Assembly: GCA_963751775.1 (NCBI GenBank)
Contig: CAVVVW010000032.1
Span: 62,001 to 126,000, forward strand
Length of the DNA: 64,000 bases
Direction: 5' to 3'
Source of the DNA: CADEEN01 sp963751775
GTDB lineage: Bacteria > Pseudomonadota > Gammaproteobacteria > Burkholderiales > Burkholderiaceae_C
Every line of letters begins with the position of its first letter. Within the stretch, counting starts at the first letter, position 1. The notes under the pieces are model-generated. The model saw only the letters and a program-made list of their open reading frames with translations. It was not told the origin of the DNA and searched no databases. Of this stretch, positions 1 through 11,068 are shown piece by piece. Made by a program: the position numbers and the translations under genes.

Positions 1-699
1 ACTCTCGAGCCGCCGATGATCATCGTCGCCGACGGCCAGGTGCCGCCGAACCGGCTGGTCGCCATGTGCGATCGCGCCGAGATCCCGTTGTTCGTGACGG
101 CCGCCTCGGCCGGCCACGTGATCGACGTGGTGCGCGCCTACCTCGGGCAGTTGTTTGCCGAGCGCACGACGCGGCATGGCGTGTTCATGGACATCCTCGG
201 CCTGGGCGTGCTGCTGACCGGCGAATCGGGTCTGGGCAAGAGCGAACTCGGCCTGGAGTTGATCTCGCGCGGCCACGGCCTGGTGGCCGACGACGCCGTC
301 GACCTTTACCGCATTTCGCAGACCTCGCTCGAGGGCCGCTGCCCCGCGCTGCTGGCCAACCTGCTCGAGGTGCGCGGCATCGGCCTGCTGGACATCAAGG
401 CCATCTTCGGCGAGACCGCCGTACGCCGCAAGATGAGGCTCAACCTGCTGGTGCATCTGGTGCGCAAGGAGACCCTCGAGCGCGAGTTCGAGCGCCTGCC
501 CTACGAGCCGCTGTTCGACGACATCCTGGGCGTGGCAGTGCGCAAGGTGGTGATCGCGGTCGACGCCGGGCGCAACCTGGCCGTGCTGGTGGAGGCTGCG
601 GTGCGCAACACGGTCTTGCAACTGCGCGGCATCGACACCTATGCCGAATTCGTGCGCCGCCACCAATCTGCCATGGACGACAAGGCGCCGGAGGCATGA
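1..699 (+). CDS. hprK: HPr kinase/phosphorylase, 5' end outside window
   Basis: Cytosolic bifunctional enzyme that phosphorylates or dephosphorylates the regulatory serine of HPr in the nitrogen/carbon PTS. The frame is open from base 1, so the N-terminal domain (about 85 residues of a usual 310-320) is missing. What remains is the catalytic domain: a P-loop GESGLGKS near residue 74 of the fragment, the RGHGLVADD segment with the catalytic His, and the family signature around LLEVRGIGLLDIKAIFG. It converges on fur, 60 bp away. A 14-bp perfect palindrome (718-731) lies between the two stops. Identification is secure; only the start is lacking. Confidence 0.95.
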   Translation, partial: TLEPPMIIVADGQVPPNRLVAMCDRAEIPLFVTAASAGHVIDVVRAYLGQLFAERTTRHGVFMDILGLGVLLTGESGLGKSELGLELISRGHGLVADDAVDLYRISQTSLEGRCPALLANLLEVRGIGLLDIKAIFGETAVRRKMRLNLLVHLVRKETLEREFERLPYEPLFDDILGVAVRKVVIAVDAGRNLAVLVEAAVRNTVLQLRGIDTYAEFVRRHQSAMDDKAPEA

Positions 700-759
700 G
701 CGCGCCGTTGGTTGCGAGCCCGCGCGCGGGCCACGTCAGGGGCCTGCCTCGGGTGCAAT

Positions 760-1188
760 CTACTTTGGCCGGTGGGCGCAGTCGACCTTGTTGCAGCCCG
801 CGTACAGGGCCAGCGAGTGATCCTGCAAGGTAAAGCCTCGGGCCTGCGCGACGGCGCGTTGGCGGGCCTCGATCTCGGCGTCGTAGAACTCCTCGACCCG
901 GCCGCAGGTCAGGCACACCAGGTGGTCGTGGTGTTGGCCCGCGTTCAACTCGAACACCGACCTGCCGCTCTCGAAGTGGCTGCGTGTCAGCAGGCCAGCC
1001 TGTTCGAACTGCATCAACACGCGATACACCGTGGCCAAGCCGACATCCGCGCCCTCGGCCAGCAGTGCCTTGTAGACGTCCTCGGCACTCATGTGCCGCA
1101 GCGCCGTGTGCTGGAAGACCTCGAGAATCTTGATTCTCGGCAGCGTCGCCTTCAGGCCGCTGCTCTTGAGTTCGTCGGCGTGGGTCAT
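760..1188 (-). CDS. fur: Ferric uptake regulator Fur
   Basis: Metal-sensing winged-helix repressor that uses Fe2+ as corepressor to switch off iron-uptake genes; cytosolic homodimer. The 142-residue protein has the Fur N-terminal helix (LKATLPRIKILEVFQ), the winged helix, the His-rich segment HHDHLVC with the CLTC pair, and a second CxxxxC near the C-terminus. I start it at the ATG at 1188 (MTHADELKSSG) rather than the in-frame upstream start at 1227, because Fur proteins begin there. Divergent from bamE with an 86-bp gap, the usual fur-omlA arrangement of beta- and gammaproteobacteria. Confidence 0.93.
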   Translation of the reverse strand: MTHADELKSSGLKATLPRIKILEVFQHTALRHMSAEDVYKALLAEGADVGLATVYRVLMQFEQAGLLTRSHFESGRSVFELNAGQHHDHLVCLTCGRVEEFYDAEIEARQRAVAQARGFTLQDHSLALYAGCNKVDCAHRPK

Positions 1189-1274
1189 CGGTGCAGGCAA
1201 GGCAGTCGGGCCGCTAGAATGCGTCACATCATAGCCAGAGCAGCGCGGCGAGTGCGCTCGCCGGGCGTATTTCC

Positions 1275-1817
1275 ATGTCCCGCACAGTCCCTTCCCGCTG
1301 CATGACGGTCGCCGTATTGGCCGCCTTCGGCTTGGGCGGCGTCGGCTGCAGTTCGCAACAGGCCGATCGCATCTTTGGCGCCATCACGCCCTACCGCGTC
1401 GACGTGATGCAGGGCAACGTCGTCACCAAGGAGTTGGTCGCCAACGTCAACCCCGGCATGACTCGCGAGCAGGTGCGCGACGTGCTGGGCTCTCCACTCC
1501 TCACCAGCGCCTTCCACGCCGACCGCTGGGACTATGTATTCACCATGCGCCGGCAGGGCACGGAACCGCAGCGGCGCAGCGTCGTGGCCTACTTCAAGGC
1601 CGACGTTCTGGAACGTCTCGAGGTGCCCGAGTTGCCGTCGGAGAAGGAGTTCGTCACCTCGATCCAGCCGTGGGGCGAGGCCGGTGGTCCCGCTCCCGTG
1701 CTCGCGCTGACCGACGAGCAACGCAAGGCGCTGCCGCCGCCGGTCAAGGGCGAGAGCACCGCCGCGGCACTGCCGCTGGGCGCCAACCGGCCGTACCCTC
1801 CGCTCGAACCGCAATGA
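1275..1817 (+). CDS. bamE: Outer membrane assembly lipoprotein BamE (OmlA/SmpA)
   Basis: Small lipoprotein of the BAM complex that helps insert beta-barrel proteins into the outer membrane. It has an N-terminal signal peptide ending in the lipobox LGGVGC (Cys about residue 25) and the BamE motif GMTREQVRDVLGSPL followed by WDYVF. At 180 residues it is longer than E. coli BamE because of a Pro/Ala-rich tail, common in Burkholderiales. An internal ATG at 1302 would give a shorter signal peptide. A TAGAAT -10-like hexamer sits at 1215-1220. The stop overlaps the dapB start (ATGA). Confidence 0.9.
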   Translation: MSRTVPSRCMTVAVLAAFGLGGVGCSSQQADRIFGAITPYRVDVMQGNVVTKELVANVNPGMTREQVRDVLGSPLLTSAFHADRWDYVFTMRRQGTEPQRRSVVAYFKADVLERLEVPELPSEKEFVTSIQPWGEAGGPAPVLALTDEQRKALPPPVKGESTAAALPLGANRPYPPLEPQ

Positions 1818-2569
1818 CTGGCCTGAGCGCGGCCCCGCTGCGCATCGCCGTTGCCGGCGCCTCCGGGCGCATGGGTCAGGTCCTGATCGAGGCCGTCAAT
1901 GCCGCCCCCGATTGCACCCTCGCCGGCACCTTGGACATTGGCATCGACATACGCGCCGGCCTGCGCAACGCGCAGGTGCTGATCGACTTCACGCGCCCCG
2001 AGGGCACGCTGGCGCAGCTGGCCGTATGCCGCCAGCTGGGCGTCAACGCGGTCATCGGCACCACCGGCTTCAGCGAAGCACAGAAGGCCGAAATCACCGC
2101 GCACGCGCGCCATATCGCGATCGTGATGGCCCCCAACATGAGCGTCGGCGTCAATGTCGTCTTCAAGTTGCTCGACATGGCCGCGCGCGGCCTGGCCGAC
2201 GGCTACGACATCGAGATCGTCGAAACCCACCACCGCCACAAGGTCGATGCCCCGAGCGGCACCGCGCTGAAGATGGGCGAGGTGGTGGCCGCTGCGCTCG
2301 GCCGCGACCTGAAGGACTGCGCGGTCTACGCCCGCGAAGGCCTGACCGGCGAACGCGATCCGCGCACGATCGGATTTTCCAGCGTGCGCGGCGGCGATGT
2401 CGTCGGTGATCACACCGTCATGTTCTGCGGCAGCGGCGAGCGCATCGAGATCACGCACAAGAGCGCCAGCCGCGCCACCTACGCCGAAGGCGCCCTGCGC
2501 GCGGCGCGCTTTCTGGCGGGCCGATCGAGCGGCCTGTATGGCATGCACGACGTACTGGGGTTGACCTGA
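1814..2569 (+). CDS. dapB: 4-hydroxy-tetrahydrodipicolinate reductase
   Basis: Reduces HTPA to tetrahydrodipicolinate with NAD(P)H in the diaminopimelate/lysine pathway; cytosolic. 251 residues. Visible motifs are the Rossmann segment GASGRMG near the N-terminus, GTTGF, and the catalytic/substrate region EIVETHHRHKVDAPSGTA, which carries the conserved His-His-x-x-Lys and SGTA. An open frame extends upstream to 1670, but that part overlaps bamE. The ATG at 1814 overlaps the bamE stop and begins the family's N-terminus (MTGLSAAPLRIAVAGASG). Its own stop overlaps the next start (ATGA), so translation of bamE, dapB and exbB is probably coupled. Confidence 0.95.
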   Translation: MTGLSAAPLRIAVAGASGRMGQVLIEAVNAAPDCTLAGTLDIGIDIRAGLRNAQVLIDFTRPEGTLAQLAVCRQLGVNAVIGTTGFSEAQKAEITAHARHIAIVMAPNMSVGVNVVFKLLDMAARGLADGYDIEIVETHHRHKVDAPSGTALKMGEVVAAALGRDLKDCAVYAREGLTGERDPRTIGFSSVRGGDVVGDHTVMFCGSGERIEITHKSASRATYAEGALRAARFLAGRSSGLYGMHDVLGLT

Positions 2570-3231
2570 TGGACGGCTTTGGCACCTACTGGAATGCCAG
2601 CGACGGCGTCGGCCGCGCGGTCACGCTGCTGTTGCTGGCGATGTCGGTCAGCGCCTGGATCACCATCCTGTGGAAGATCTGGGTCCTGCAGCGCGCGCGG
2701 CGCGACGTGGCCCGCGCGGTACCGGCGTTCTGGGCCGCGCCGGGGCTGGCCGAAGGGCGCCAACGCCTGGCCGCGCTCGACCGCGAACAGGTGCTGCTGC
2801 CTCTGCTCGACGCCGCCACCGCCACGCCGATGAGCGGCACGCTCGACACCGGCGCACCGCTGGACTCGCAACTCACGCGGCGACTTCGCGAGGCGCTGCA
2901 TCGCGGTCTGGAGCACCTGCAGTTCGGCCAGGTGCTGCTGGCGTCGATCGGCAGCACGGCGCCGTTCATCGGCCTGTTCGGCACCGTCTGGGGCATCTAC
3001 CATGCACTGGCCAGCATCGCGTCGGCCGGCAGCATGACCATCGACCGCGTCGCCGGCCCGGTCGGCGAGGCGCTGATCATGACCGCCGCCGGTCTGGCCG
3101 TCGCCATTCCGGCCGTGCTGGCCTACAACCTGTTCGGCAAGTGGGTCGGCGCGGCCGAAGCCGAACTCGAGGGCTTTGCCCTCGATCTGCGCGAAATGCG
3201 CATCGCCCAGCAGCCAGCGGCAAAGGACTGA
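2569..3231 (+). CDS. exbB: MotA/TolQ/ExbB proton channel family protein
   Basis: Inner-membrane subunit of a proton-driven energy transducer (ExbB with TonB, or TolQ with TolA). 220 residues with the three-helix layout: one N-terminal membrane segment (about residues 15-37), a long cytoplasmic region, then two further helices around IGLFGTVWGIYHAL and ALIMTAAGLAVAIPAVLAYN, which carry the channel signature. It starts on the ATG overlapping the dapB stop. The downstream exbD partner is 109 bp away, separated by an intergenic repeat. ExbB and TolQ cannot be told apart with certainty here; there is no tonB or tolA beside it. Confidence 0.88.
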   Translation: MDGFGTYWNASDGVGRAVTLLLLAMSVSAWITILWKIWVLQRARRDVARAVPAFWAAPGLAEGRQRLAALDREQVLLPLLDAATATPMSGTLDTGAPLDSQLTRRLREALHRGLEHLQFGQVLLASIGSTAPFIGLFGTVWGIYHALASIASAGSMTIDRVAGPVGEALIMTAAGLAVAIPAVLAYNLFGKWVGAAEAELEGFALDLREMRIAQQPAAKD

Positions 3232-3235
3232 GACA

Positions 3236-3340
3236 TGTGCCCCCAGGCTCGCCTTGCTCGCTGCCCCCTGGGGCCGAAGCAGGCCCCTTCGTGGCCCTTG
3301 GGGCGCTCATCGCCCTTGGGGCGGCCCGGCGGGCGCTGAG
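3236..3340 (+). repeat. GC-rich intergenic repeat, copy A
   Basis: Non-coding spacer between exbB and exbD. It begins TGTGCCCCCAG, contains CCCCCTGGGG-type self-complementary runs and ends with TTGGGGCGGCCC. The opening (GTGCCCCCA), the C-run/G-run core and the closing GGGGCGGCCC are shared with copy B at 14453-14520. I recall similar elements in intergenic spaces of Comamonadaceae-type genomes; that part is memory, not computed. It splits an operon that is normally tighter. Confidence 0.5.
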
Positions 3341-3757
3341 ATGGCCTTCGGCCGCCTTGAACGCTCGCCGCGCCCGGCGCCGATGAGCGACATCAACATG
3401 ACGCCGCTGATCGACGTGATGCTGGTGCTGCTGGTCATCTTCATCATCACGGCGCCGCTGATGACCTCGAGCCTGAAGCTCGACCTGCCCAAGACCGAAG
3501 GCGCCACGCCCAACAGCGCGCCGAGTTTCATCGCGCTGGCGATCGATGCCGACGGCAAGCTGTTCTTCGGCGACGAGTCGCTGTCGCCTGAAGCCTTGGC
3601 GCAGCGCGTTGCGGCCGCGGCCAAGGCCAACCCACAGCTCGAAGTGCAGCTGCGCGCCGACCAGAAGGTGGCCTACGGCAGCGTCGCCGCGTTGATTGCG
3701 ATGATCCAGAAGGCGGGCCTCAACCGCATCGGCTTCGTCACCGAGGCGCCGAAGTAA
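3341..3757 (+). CDS. exbD: Biopolymer transport protein ExbD/TolR
   Basis: Partner of the ExbB-type channel; a single-span inner-membrane protein with a periplasmic domain, carrying the proton-conducting Asp. 138 residues. The helix follows MSDINMTPLIDVMLVLLVIF; the Asp in PLIDV is the conserved charged residue. The start at 3341 (MAFGRLERSPR) is chosen over the longer frame from 3176, whose extra 55 codons lie in exbB and the repeat. An internal ATG at 3383 (MSDIN) is possible. The Shine-Dalgarno is weak, perhaps because of the repeat just upstream. Confidence 0.9.
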   Translation: MAFGRLERSPRPAPMSDINMTPLIDVMLVLLVIFIITAPLMTSSLKLDLPKTEGATPNSAPSFIALAIDADGKLFFGDESLSPEALAQRVAAAAKANPQLEVQLRADQKVAYGSVAALIAMIQKAGLNRIGFVTEAPK

Positions 3758-3788
3758 ACGGCGACGGGCCGACTTCTACAATCGACGG

Positions 3789-6435
<2,647 letters not shown>

Positions 6436-6436
<1 letters not shown>

Positions 6437-6923
6437 TGCACAGGCGCCGCGCGCTCATGCTCGCCTGCGCAGCGCGTCGCCGGCTGCGGTTTCGAATTGC
6501 GCCAGGCGCCCAGACTGCCGTTTCACAGCGTGGCGCTGGTCGGGATTCGCGCCGCAGTCGACACTCGCGCCGCTGCTGCGCCAGCAACTGGCCGCCAGCA
6601 GCGTGCAGGTATCGGAGGTGCCGGCACGCGCCGACGCCGTGCTCGAGGCCCTGGCCGACGGGCGCGAAAAGGGCGTCGTGGCCTCGACCTCGGCCGGCCA
6701 GGTGCGCGAAGTCCAGTTGCGCGTCAAGCTGCGTTTTCGCGTCGCTACGCCGAGCGGCAAACTGCTGCTGGCCGCCGACGAGTTGCTGCTCACCCGCGAC
6801 ATGAGCTACAGCGAAACCACCGCGCTGGCCAAGATGCAGGAGGAGGCGCTGCTCTACCGCGCGATGGAAGACGACATCGCCGCCCAGGTGCTGCGACGCC
6901 TGTCCGCGATCAAGCCCGCCTGA
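6436..6923 (+). CDS. lptE: LPS-assembly lipoprotein LptE (two frame breaks)
   Basis: Outer-membrane lipoprotein that plugs LptD in lipopolysaccharide export. The pieces lie in three frames: an N-terminus from the ATG at 6436, a lipobox-like VAGCGFELRQAPRLPF near 6478, then STLAPLLRQQLAASSVQV to the end. Single-base breaks are near 6470 and near 6548; the second looks like an inserted A before TTCGCGCCG. Repaired, it is about 162 residues, a normal LptE length. Its place between leuS and holA is the conserved leuS-lptE-holA order. The C-terminal half (MSYSETTALAKMQEEALLYR) is the recognisable LptE segment. Confidence 0.8.
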
Positions 6924-6925
6924 GC

Positions 6926-8039
6926 ATGCAGATCAAGGCCGAGCAACTCGCCGCCCACCTGGCCAGAGGGCTGCGTCCGCTGTACACGGTCTACGGCGAC
7001 GAGCCGCTGCTGGCGCAGGAGGCGGGCGACGCGATCCGCGCTGCCGCGCGCGCAGCAGGCTACGGCGAGCGCAAGGTCTTCACCGTCGGCAATGCCGCGC
7101 ACTTCGACTGGGGCGCGTTGCTCGGTGCGGCACAGGCGATGAGCCTGTTCGCCGAGCGCCAGTTGATCGAACTTGCGCATCCCTTCCGGCAAGCCTGGCA
7201 AGGAAGGCTCGGAGGCCTTGCAGCGTTACTGCCAGACGCAGGTCGGCGACGACGTGCTGACCCTGGTGCAGCTGCCCAAGCTCGACTTCCAGCAGCAAAG
7301 AGCGGCTGGTTCGGCGCGCTCGACGGCGCCGGCGTGATGCTGCGGGTCGAACCCGTCGAGCGCCGCGAATTGCCGGCCTGGCTCGCCAAGCGGCTGGCCG
7401 CGCAGGGCCAGCGCGTCGCCGACGGCGACGAGGGGCCGCAGACACTGGCCTTCTTCGCCGACCGCGTCGAAGGCAACCTGCTGGCTGCGCACCAGGAGCT
7501 GCAAAAGCTCGCGCTGCTCTACCCGCAAGGCACGCTCGGATTCGACCAGGTCGAAGCCGCAGTGCTGAATGTCGCCCGCTACGACGTCTTCAAACTCGGT
7601 GAAGCCGTGCTCGCCGGCCAGGTGGCCCGCGCCCTGAAGATGCTCGACGGCCTGCAGGCCGAGGGCGAGGCCGCCGTGCTCGTGCACTGGACGCTGGCCG
7701 AGGACATCCGGGCCTTGAAGCGCGTGAAGGACGCAATCGCCGAGCGGCCGGCCGCTGCCGGTGGCCTTGCGCGAGGCCCGCGTCTGGGGCGCCAAGGAAC
7801 GGCTCTACGAGCGCGTGTTGCCGGCGCTGGCCGGGCACCAGCTGGCCTACCTGGTCGAGGCCGCGAGCATCTGCGACGGCGTCATCAAGGGTCTGAAGCA
7901 CCCGGAGTGGCCGCTCGACGCCTGGGCCGCGCTGAAGCGGCTGATGCTGCTGACGATGCAACAGGTGGCGTCGTCGCCGGTCTGCGCAACGCGCGGCGGC
8001 ACGCCGACGGCGCGCCTGCAACTCGCGCTGCAGGCCTGA
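6926..8039 (+). CDS. holA: DNA polymerase III delta subunit (frame breaks)
   Basis: Clamp-loader subunit that opens the beta sliding clamp. It begins at the ATG at 6926 (MQIKAEQLAAHLARGLRPLY) with the typical YTVYGDEPLLAQEA segment. The frame shifts near 7170 (an extra T before GCGCATCC; the region SGKPGKEGSEALQRY is in another frame), returns near 7296 (one A apparently missing in CAGCAAAG) and shifts again near 7750. The C-terminus VALREARVWGAKERLYERVL and the rest are canonical. Repaired length is about 370 residues, slightly longer than E. coli HolA. It converges with the next gene, with one base between the stops. Confidence 0.88.
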
Positions 8040-8040
8040 G

Positions 8041-9009
8041 TCAGTAACCGCGCGCGCGATCGACCACGTGCACGAGCGCCGTGCCGTCGCGCACGGCACG
8101 TAAATTGGCCGCCACGACCTGCGCCGCACTGCGCATGTCGGTCAGCGCCGCCACGTGCGGCAGCAGCGTCACGCGCGGGTGCTGCCAGTAGCCGGTGTTC
8201 GGCCGGCAGCGGCTCGACCTGGAAGACATCGAGCACGGCGTGCCGCAAATGGCCGCCGTCGAGTGCGGCCAGCAAATCGTCGTCGATCACATGCGCGCCG
8301 CGCGCAAGGTTGACCAGGCTGGCGCCACGCGGCATGCCGGCGAAGAATCGCGCATCGAGCAGGCCGCTCGTGGCCGGGGTCAGCGGCAACAGGTTGAGCA
8401 CGATGTCCGATGCGGCAGCAATGCCGCAGCCAGACGCCTCAGCGCCCGCGTGGGCGGCAACGATAGCAGAAGGCGTCGATGCGCGCCGCGCGACAGGCGC
8501 CAGCCACTGACGCGAAAGCCCTGCGCCGCCAGGCGCGACGCGACGGCGCATCCCATCTGGCCCAGGCCGAGCACCAGCACCCGCGTGTCTTCGGCCCGCC
8601 GTTGTTCGAATTGCTGCCAGACACCGGCCCGCTGTTGCGCCGCGTATTCGAAGAAGCCGCGCTGCAGCGACAGCGTGGCCCACAACGCCGTCTCGGCCAT
8701 CGCCGCACTCAGCATCGGCTCGACCATGCGCGCCAGGGGCACATCGGGCGGCAGGGTGGCGTCGGCGAGCAGCCTGTCGACGCCGGCCCACAGCGATTGC
8801 ACCAGGCGCAGCCGCGGCATGCCTTGCAGCGCACCGGGCGCGGGGTTGGCGACCACCGCGGCGTCGATGGCATCGCGCGCGATCTCGCCATCGTCGTCGG
8901 ACCACCAGTTGAATTCGGGCCCGGCGTCGCGCAGTGCGCGCAGCCAGTCGCCGCGTTCGCGGGCCTCGAAGCGGCCGCTGAGCAGGACGTGAAAGGCGCC
9001 CGCAGTCAC
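8041..9009 (-). CDS. ghrA: Glyoxylate/hydroxypyruvate reductase A-like dehydrogenase (two frame breaks)
   Basis: NAD(P)H-dependent reductase of glyoxylate or hydroxypyruvate; D-isomer-specific 2-hydroxyacid dehydrogenase family. It starts at a GTG (9009) that overlaps the pncC stop (GTGA). N-terminal part: FHVLLSGRFEARERGDW. Cofactor motif: VLGLGQMG. After a break near 8495 the middle part reads VLNLLPLTPATSGLLDARFF and NLARGAHVIDDDLL, and after a second break near 8205 the end HPRVTLLPHVAALTD carries the catalytic His. All are typical of the GhrA branch. Repaired it is about 320 residues. The gene symbol is by family, not proven substrate. Confidence 0.8.
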
Positions 9010-9509
9010 GGCACGGCGGCAGAACACAGCGCGAGCAATCGCTGCAGCGCGATGACCACGGTTTGCGCGCGCACGCTGGCGCGGTCGCCGTCGAGTTGCA
9101 GACGTTCGGCGTGCACGGCACCGCCACGGCGCAACAACGCCAGCCAGACGGTGCCGACCGGCTTGCCCGGTACCGCGCCGCTGGGCCCGGCGATGCCGGT
9201 GACAGCCAGCGCGATGTCGGCCGGCGAATGCGCCAGCGCGCCGACGGCCATCGCGCTGGCCACCTCGGCACTGACGGCGCCGTGCGCAGCGATCAGCGCC
9301 GCGTCGACACCCAGTTGCTCGCACTTGGCCGCGTTGCTGTAGGTGACGAAACCGCGCTCGAACCAGTCGGACGAGCCGGCCACTGTCGTGCATGCCGCGG
9401 CGATCAGGCCACCGGTACAGCTCTCGGCCGTGGCCAGACGCCAGGCCCTTGCGCGCAGGGCATCGGCCAGCGGCGTGACCAACGCGGTGACGGCAGCGAC
9501 GTCGATCAT
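9006..9509 (-). CDS. pncC: Nicotinamide-nucleotide amidohydrolase (CinA C-terminal domain)
   Basis: Deamidates NMN to nicotinate mononucleotide in pyridine-nucleotide salvage. 167 residues, a stand-alone CinA C-terminal domain: TAESCTGGLIAAACTTVAGS (nucleophilic Ser region), FVTYSNAAKCEQLGV and ALAVTGIAGPSGAVPGKPVG are the family blocks. The ATG at 9509 overlaps the pgpA stop (ATGA), and its own stop overlaps the GTG of the next gene. This thiL-pgpA-pncC chain is common in betaproteobacteria. Confidence 0.92.
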   Translation of the reverse strand: MIDVAAVTALVTPLADALRARAWRLATAESCTGGLIAAACTTVAGSSDWFERGFVTYSNAAKCEQLGVDAALIAAHGAVSAEVASAMAVGALAHSPADIALAVTGIAGPSGAVPGKPVGTVWLALLRRGGAVHAERLQLDGDRASVRAQTVVIALQRLLALCSAAVP

Positions 9510-10076
9510 GGCGGCCACACGAAACGCGCCAACGCGATCACCAGCAGCGTGCACAGGGCGGCGACCAGGTCGTCGAACAGGATGCCCCAGCCCTGGCGCC
9601 AGCCCGACGCGTTCTTGAACCGCTGGTCGGCCCAGCGCACCGGGCCGGGCTTGGCGGCATCGAAGTAGCGGAACAGCACGAAGGCGACGCACTGACCGAC
9701 GAAGCCGGTGGGCATGACGAGCCAGAGCACGGCCCAGAATGCGACCACTTCGTCCCAGACGATCGCACCGGGGTCGGCCAGGGCCAGTTCGCGCGCGGTG
9801 CGCGCGCAGGCCCAGGTGCCGAGCGGCAGCGCCGACCAGCAGCACGGCACCCCACCGCCAACCGCCGCCGAGCCAGGGGTCGAGCAACACGAACGCGGCC
9901 CAGGCCCACAACGTGCCCACCGTGCCGGGCGCCATCGGCGCCAGCCCGCTGCCAAAGCCGAGGGCGATCCAGCGCGCGGGGTGGCCGAACATGAAACGCC
10001 AGTCCGCGCGCTGCGGCGCGGCGGCGGCGCCGTCGTCGCGCAGCACCTTGGCGTCGACGATGTCGGGCGCGCTCAT
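9506..10076 (-). CDS. pgpA: Phosphatidylglycerophosphatase A (one frame break)
   Basis: Inner-membrane phosphatase making phosphatidylglycerol from PG-phosphate. The N-terminal part (FMFGHPARWIALGFGSGLAP, then PGTVGTLWAW) and the C-terminal part (DPGAIVWDEVVAFWAVLWL, then FRYFDAAKPGPVRWADQ) carry the PgpA motifs but are in different frames. The break is near 9825, in the second membrane segment. Repaired length is about 190 residues. The start at 10076 overlaps the thiL stop. The N-terminus has a hydrophilic extension of roughly 25 residues before the first conserved motif. Confidence 0.88.
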
Positions 10077-11041
10077 GTCGGACCGCGAAAGTGGTCGAAG
10101 GCAGGGAAGCGCCGCTCGAGCGGCACACCGCGGCCATCGACGATGCGCAGGCCCGGAGCGGCCTCGACGAACCCGATCTTCGTCACGGCGACGCCGGCCA
10201 GCGCGGCGGCGGCGATCACGGCGCGCTCGTGCGACGGCGGGGCACTGAACAGCAGTTCGTAATCGTCGCCGCCCGCCAGCGTGCATTCGTGCTGCAACTC
10301 GCGCGGCAGCGAGCCGAGCACCGCGCTCCGGGGCAAGGCGTCGGCGTCCAGCGTGGCGCCGACGCCCGAACGCGCCAGCACATGGCCCAGATCGCCGACC
10401 AGGCCGTCGCTGAGGTCGATCGCACCGCTGGCCACGCCGCGCAAGGCCCGGCCCAATCCGACGCGCGGCGTCGGGCATTCCATGCGCAGGCGCACGGCGT
10501 CGAAGGCCGCCCCCGGCAACGACACGCTGCCGCGAAAGGCCTCGAGCGCGAGCCGTGCATCGCCCAGCGTGCCACTGACCCACAGCTGGTCACCGGCGCG
10601 CGCGCCCGAGCGCAGCAGCGCCTGGCCGATGGGCACCGCGCCGAACACGGTGATGCAGATGTTGAGCGGCCCGGCCGTGGTGTCGCCGCCGACCAGCTCG
10701 ATGCCCTGCTCGTCGGCCAGCGCGAACAGGCCGCCGGCAAAGCCTTCGAGAAAGACCTCGTCGACGCGCGGCATCGACAGCGCCAGCGTGAAGGCCAGCG
10801 GATCGGCGCCGCAGGCCGCCAGATCCGACAGGTTCACCGCCAGCGCCTTGTGGCCAAGCCGCTGCGGCGCGACCGTCGACAGGAAATGCCGCCCTTCGAC
10901 CAGCATGTCGCACGAGACGGCCAGTTGCTGCCCGGCGGGCAGCGGCGCCAGCAGCGCGCAATCGTCGCCGACGCCGAGCGTCGCGCGCCGCGCGGGCCGC
11001 GTGAAGTAGCGCGCGATCAGGTCGAATTCGCCGAGGGCCAT
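10073..11041 (-). CDS. thiL: Thiamine-monophosphate kinase
   Basis: ATP-dependent phosphorylation of thiamine monophosphate to the active cofactor ThDP; cytosolic. 322 residues, intact. Family blocks: MALGEFDLIARYF at the N-terminus, VGDDCALL (metal/ATP Asp residues), KALAVNLSDLAACGADPLA, GDTTAGPLNI and AIDLSDGLVGDLGHVL. The start is the ATG at 11041, 27 bp after the argH stop in transcription order, so it is probably in one operon with argH upstream and pgpA downstream. Confidence 0.95.
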   Translation of the reverse strand: MALGEFDLIARYFTRPARRATLGVGDDCALLAPLPAGQQLAVSCDMLVEGRHFLSTVAPQRLGHKALAVNLSDLAACGADPLAFTLALSMPRVDEVFLEGFAGGLFALADEQGIELVGGDTTAGPLNICITVFGAVPIGQALLRSGARAGDQLWVSGTLGDARLALEAFRGSVSLPGAAFDAVRLRMECPTPRVGLGRALRGVASGAIDLSDGLVGDLGHVLARSGVGATLDADALPRSAVLGSLPRELQHECTLAGGDDYELLFSAPPSHERAVIAAAALAGVAVTKIGFVEAAPGLRIVDGRGVPLERRFPAFDHFRGPT

Positions 11042-11068
11042 CGCTGCGTCACGGCACGGGTGTGCGCC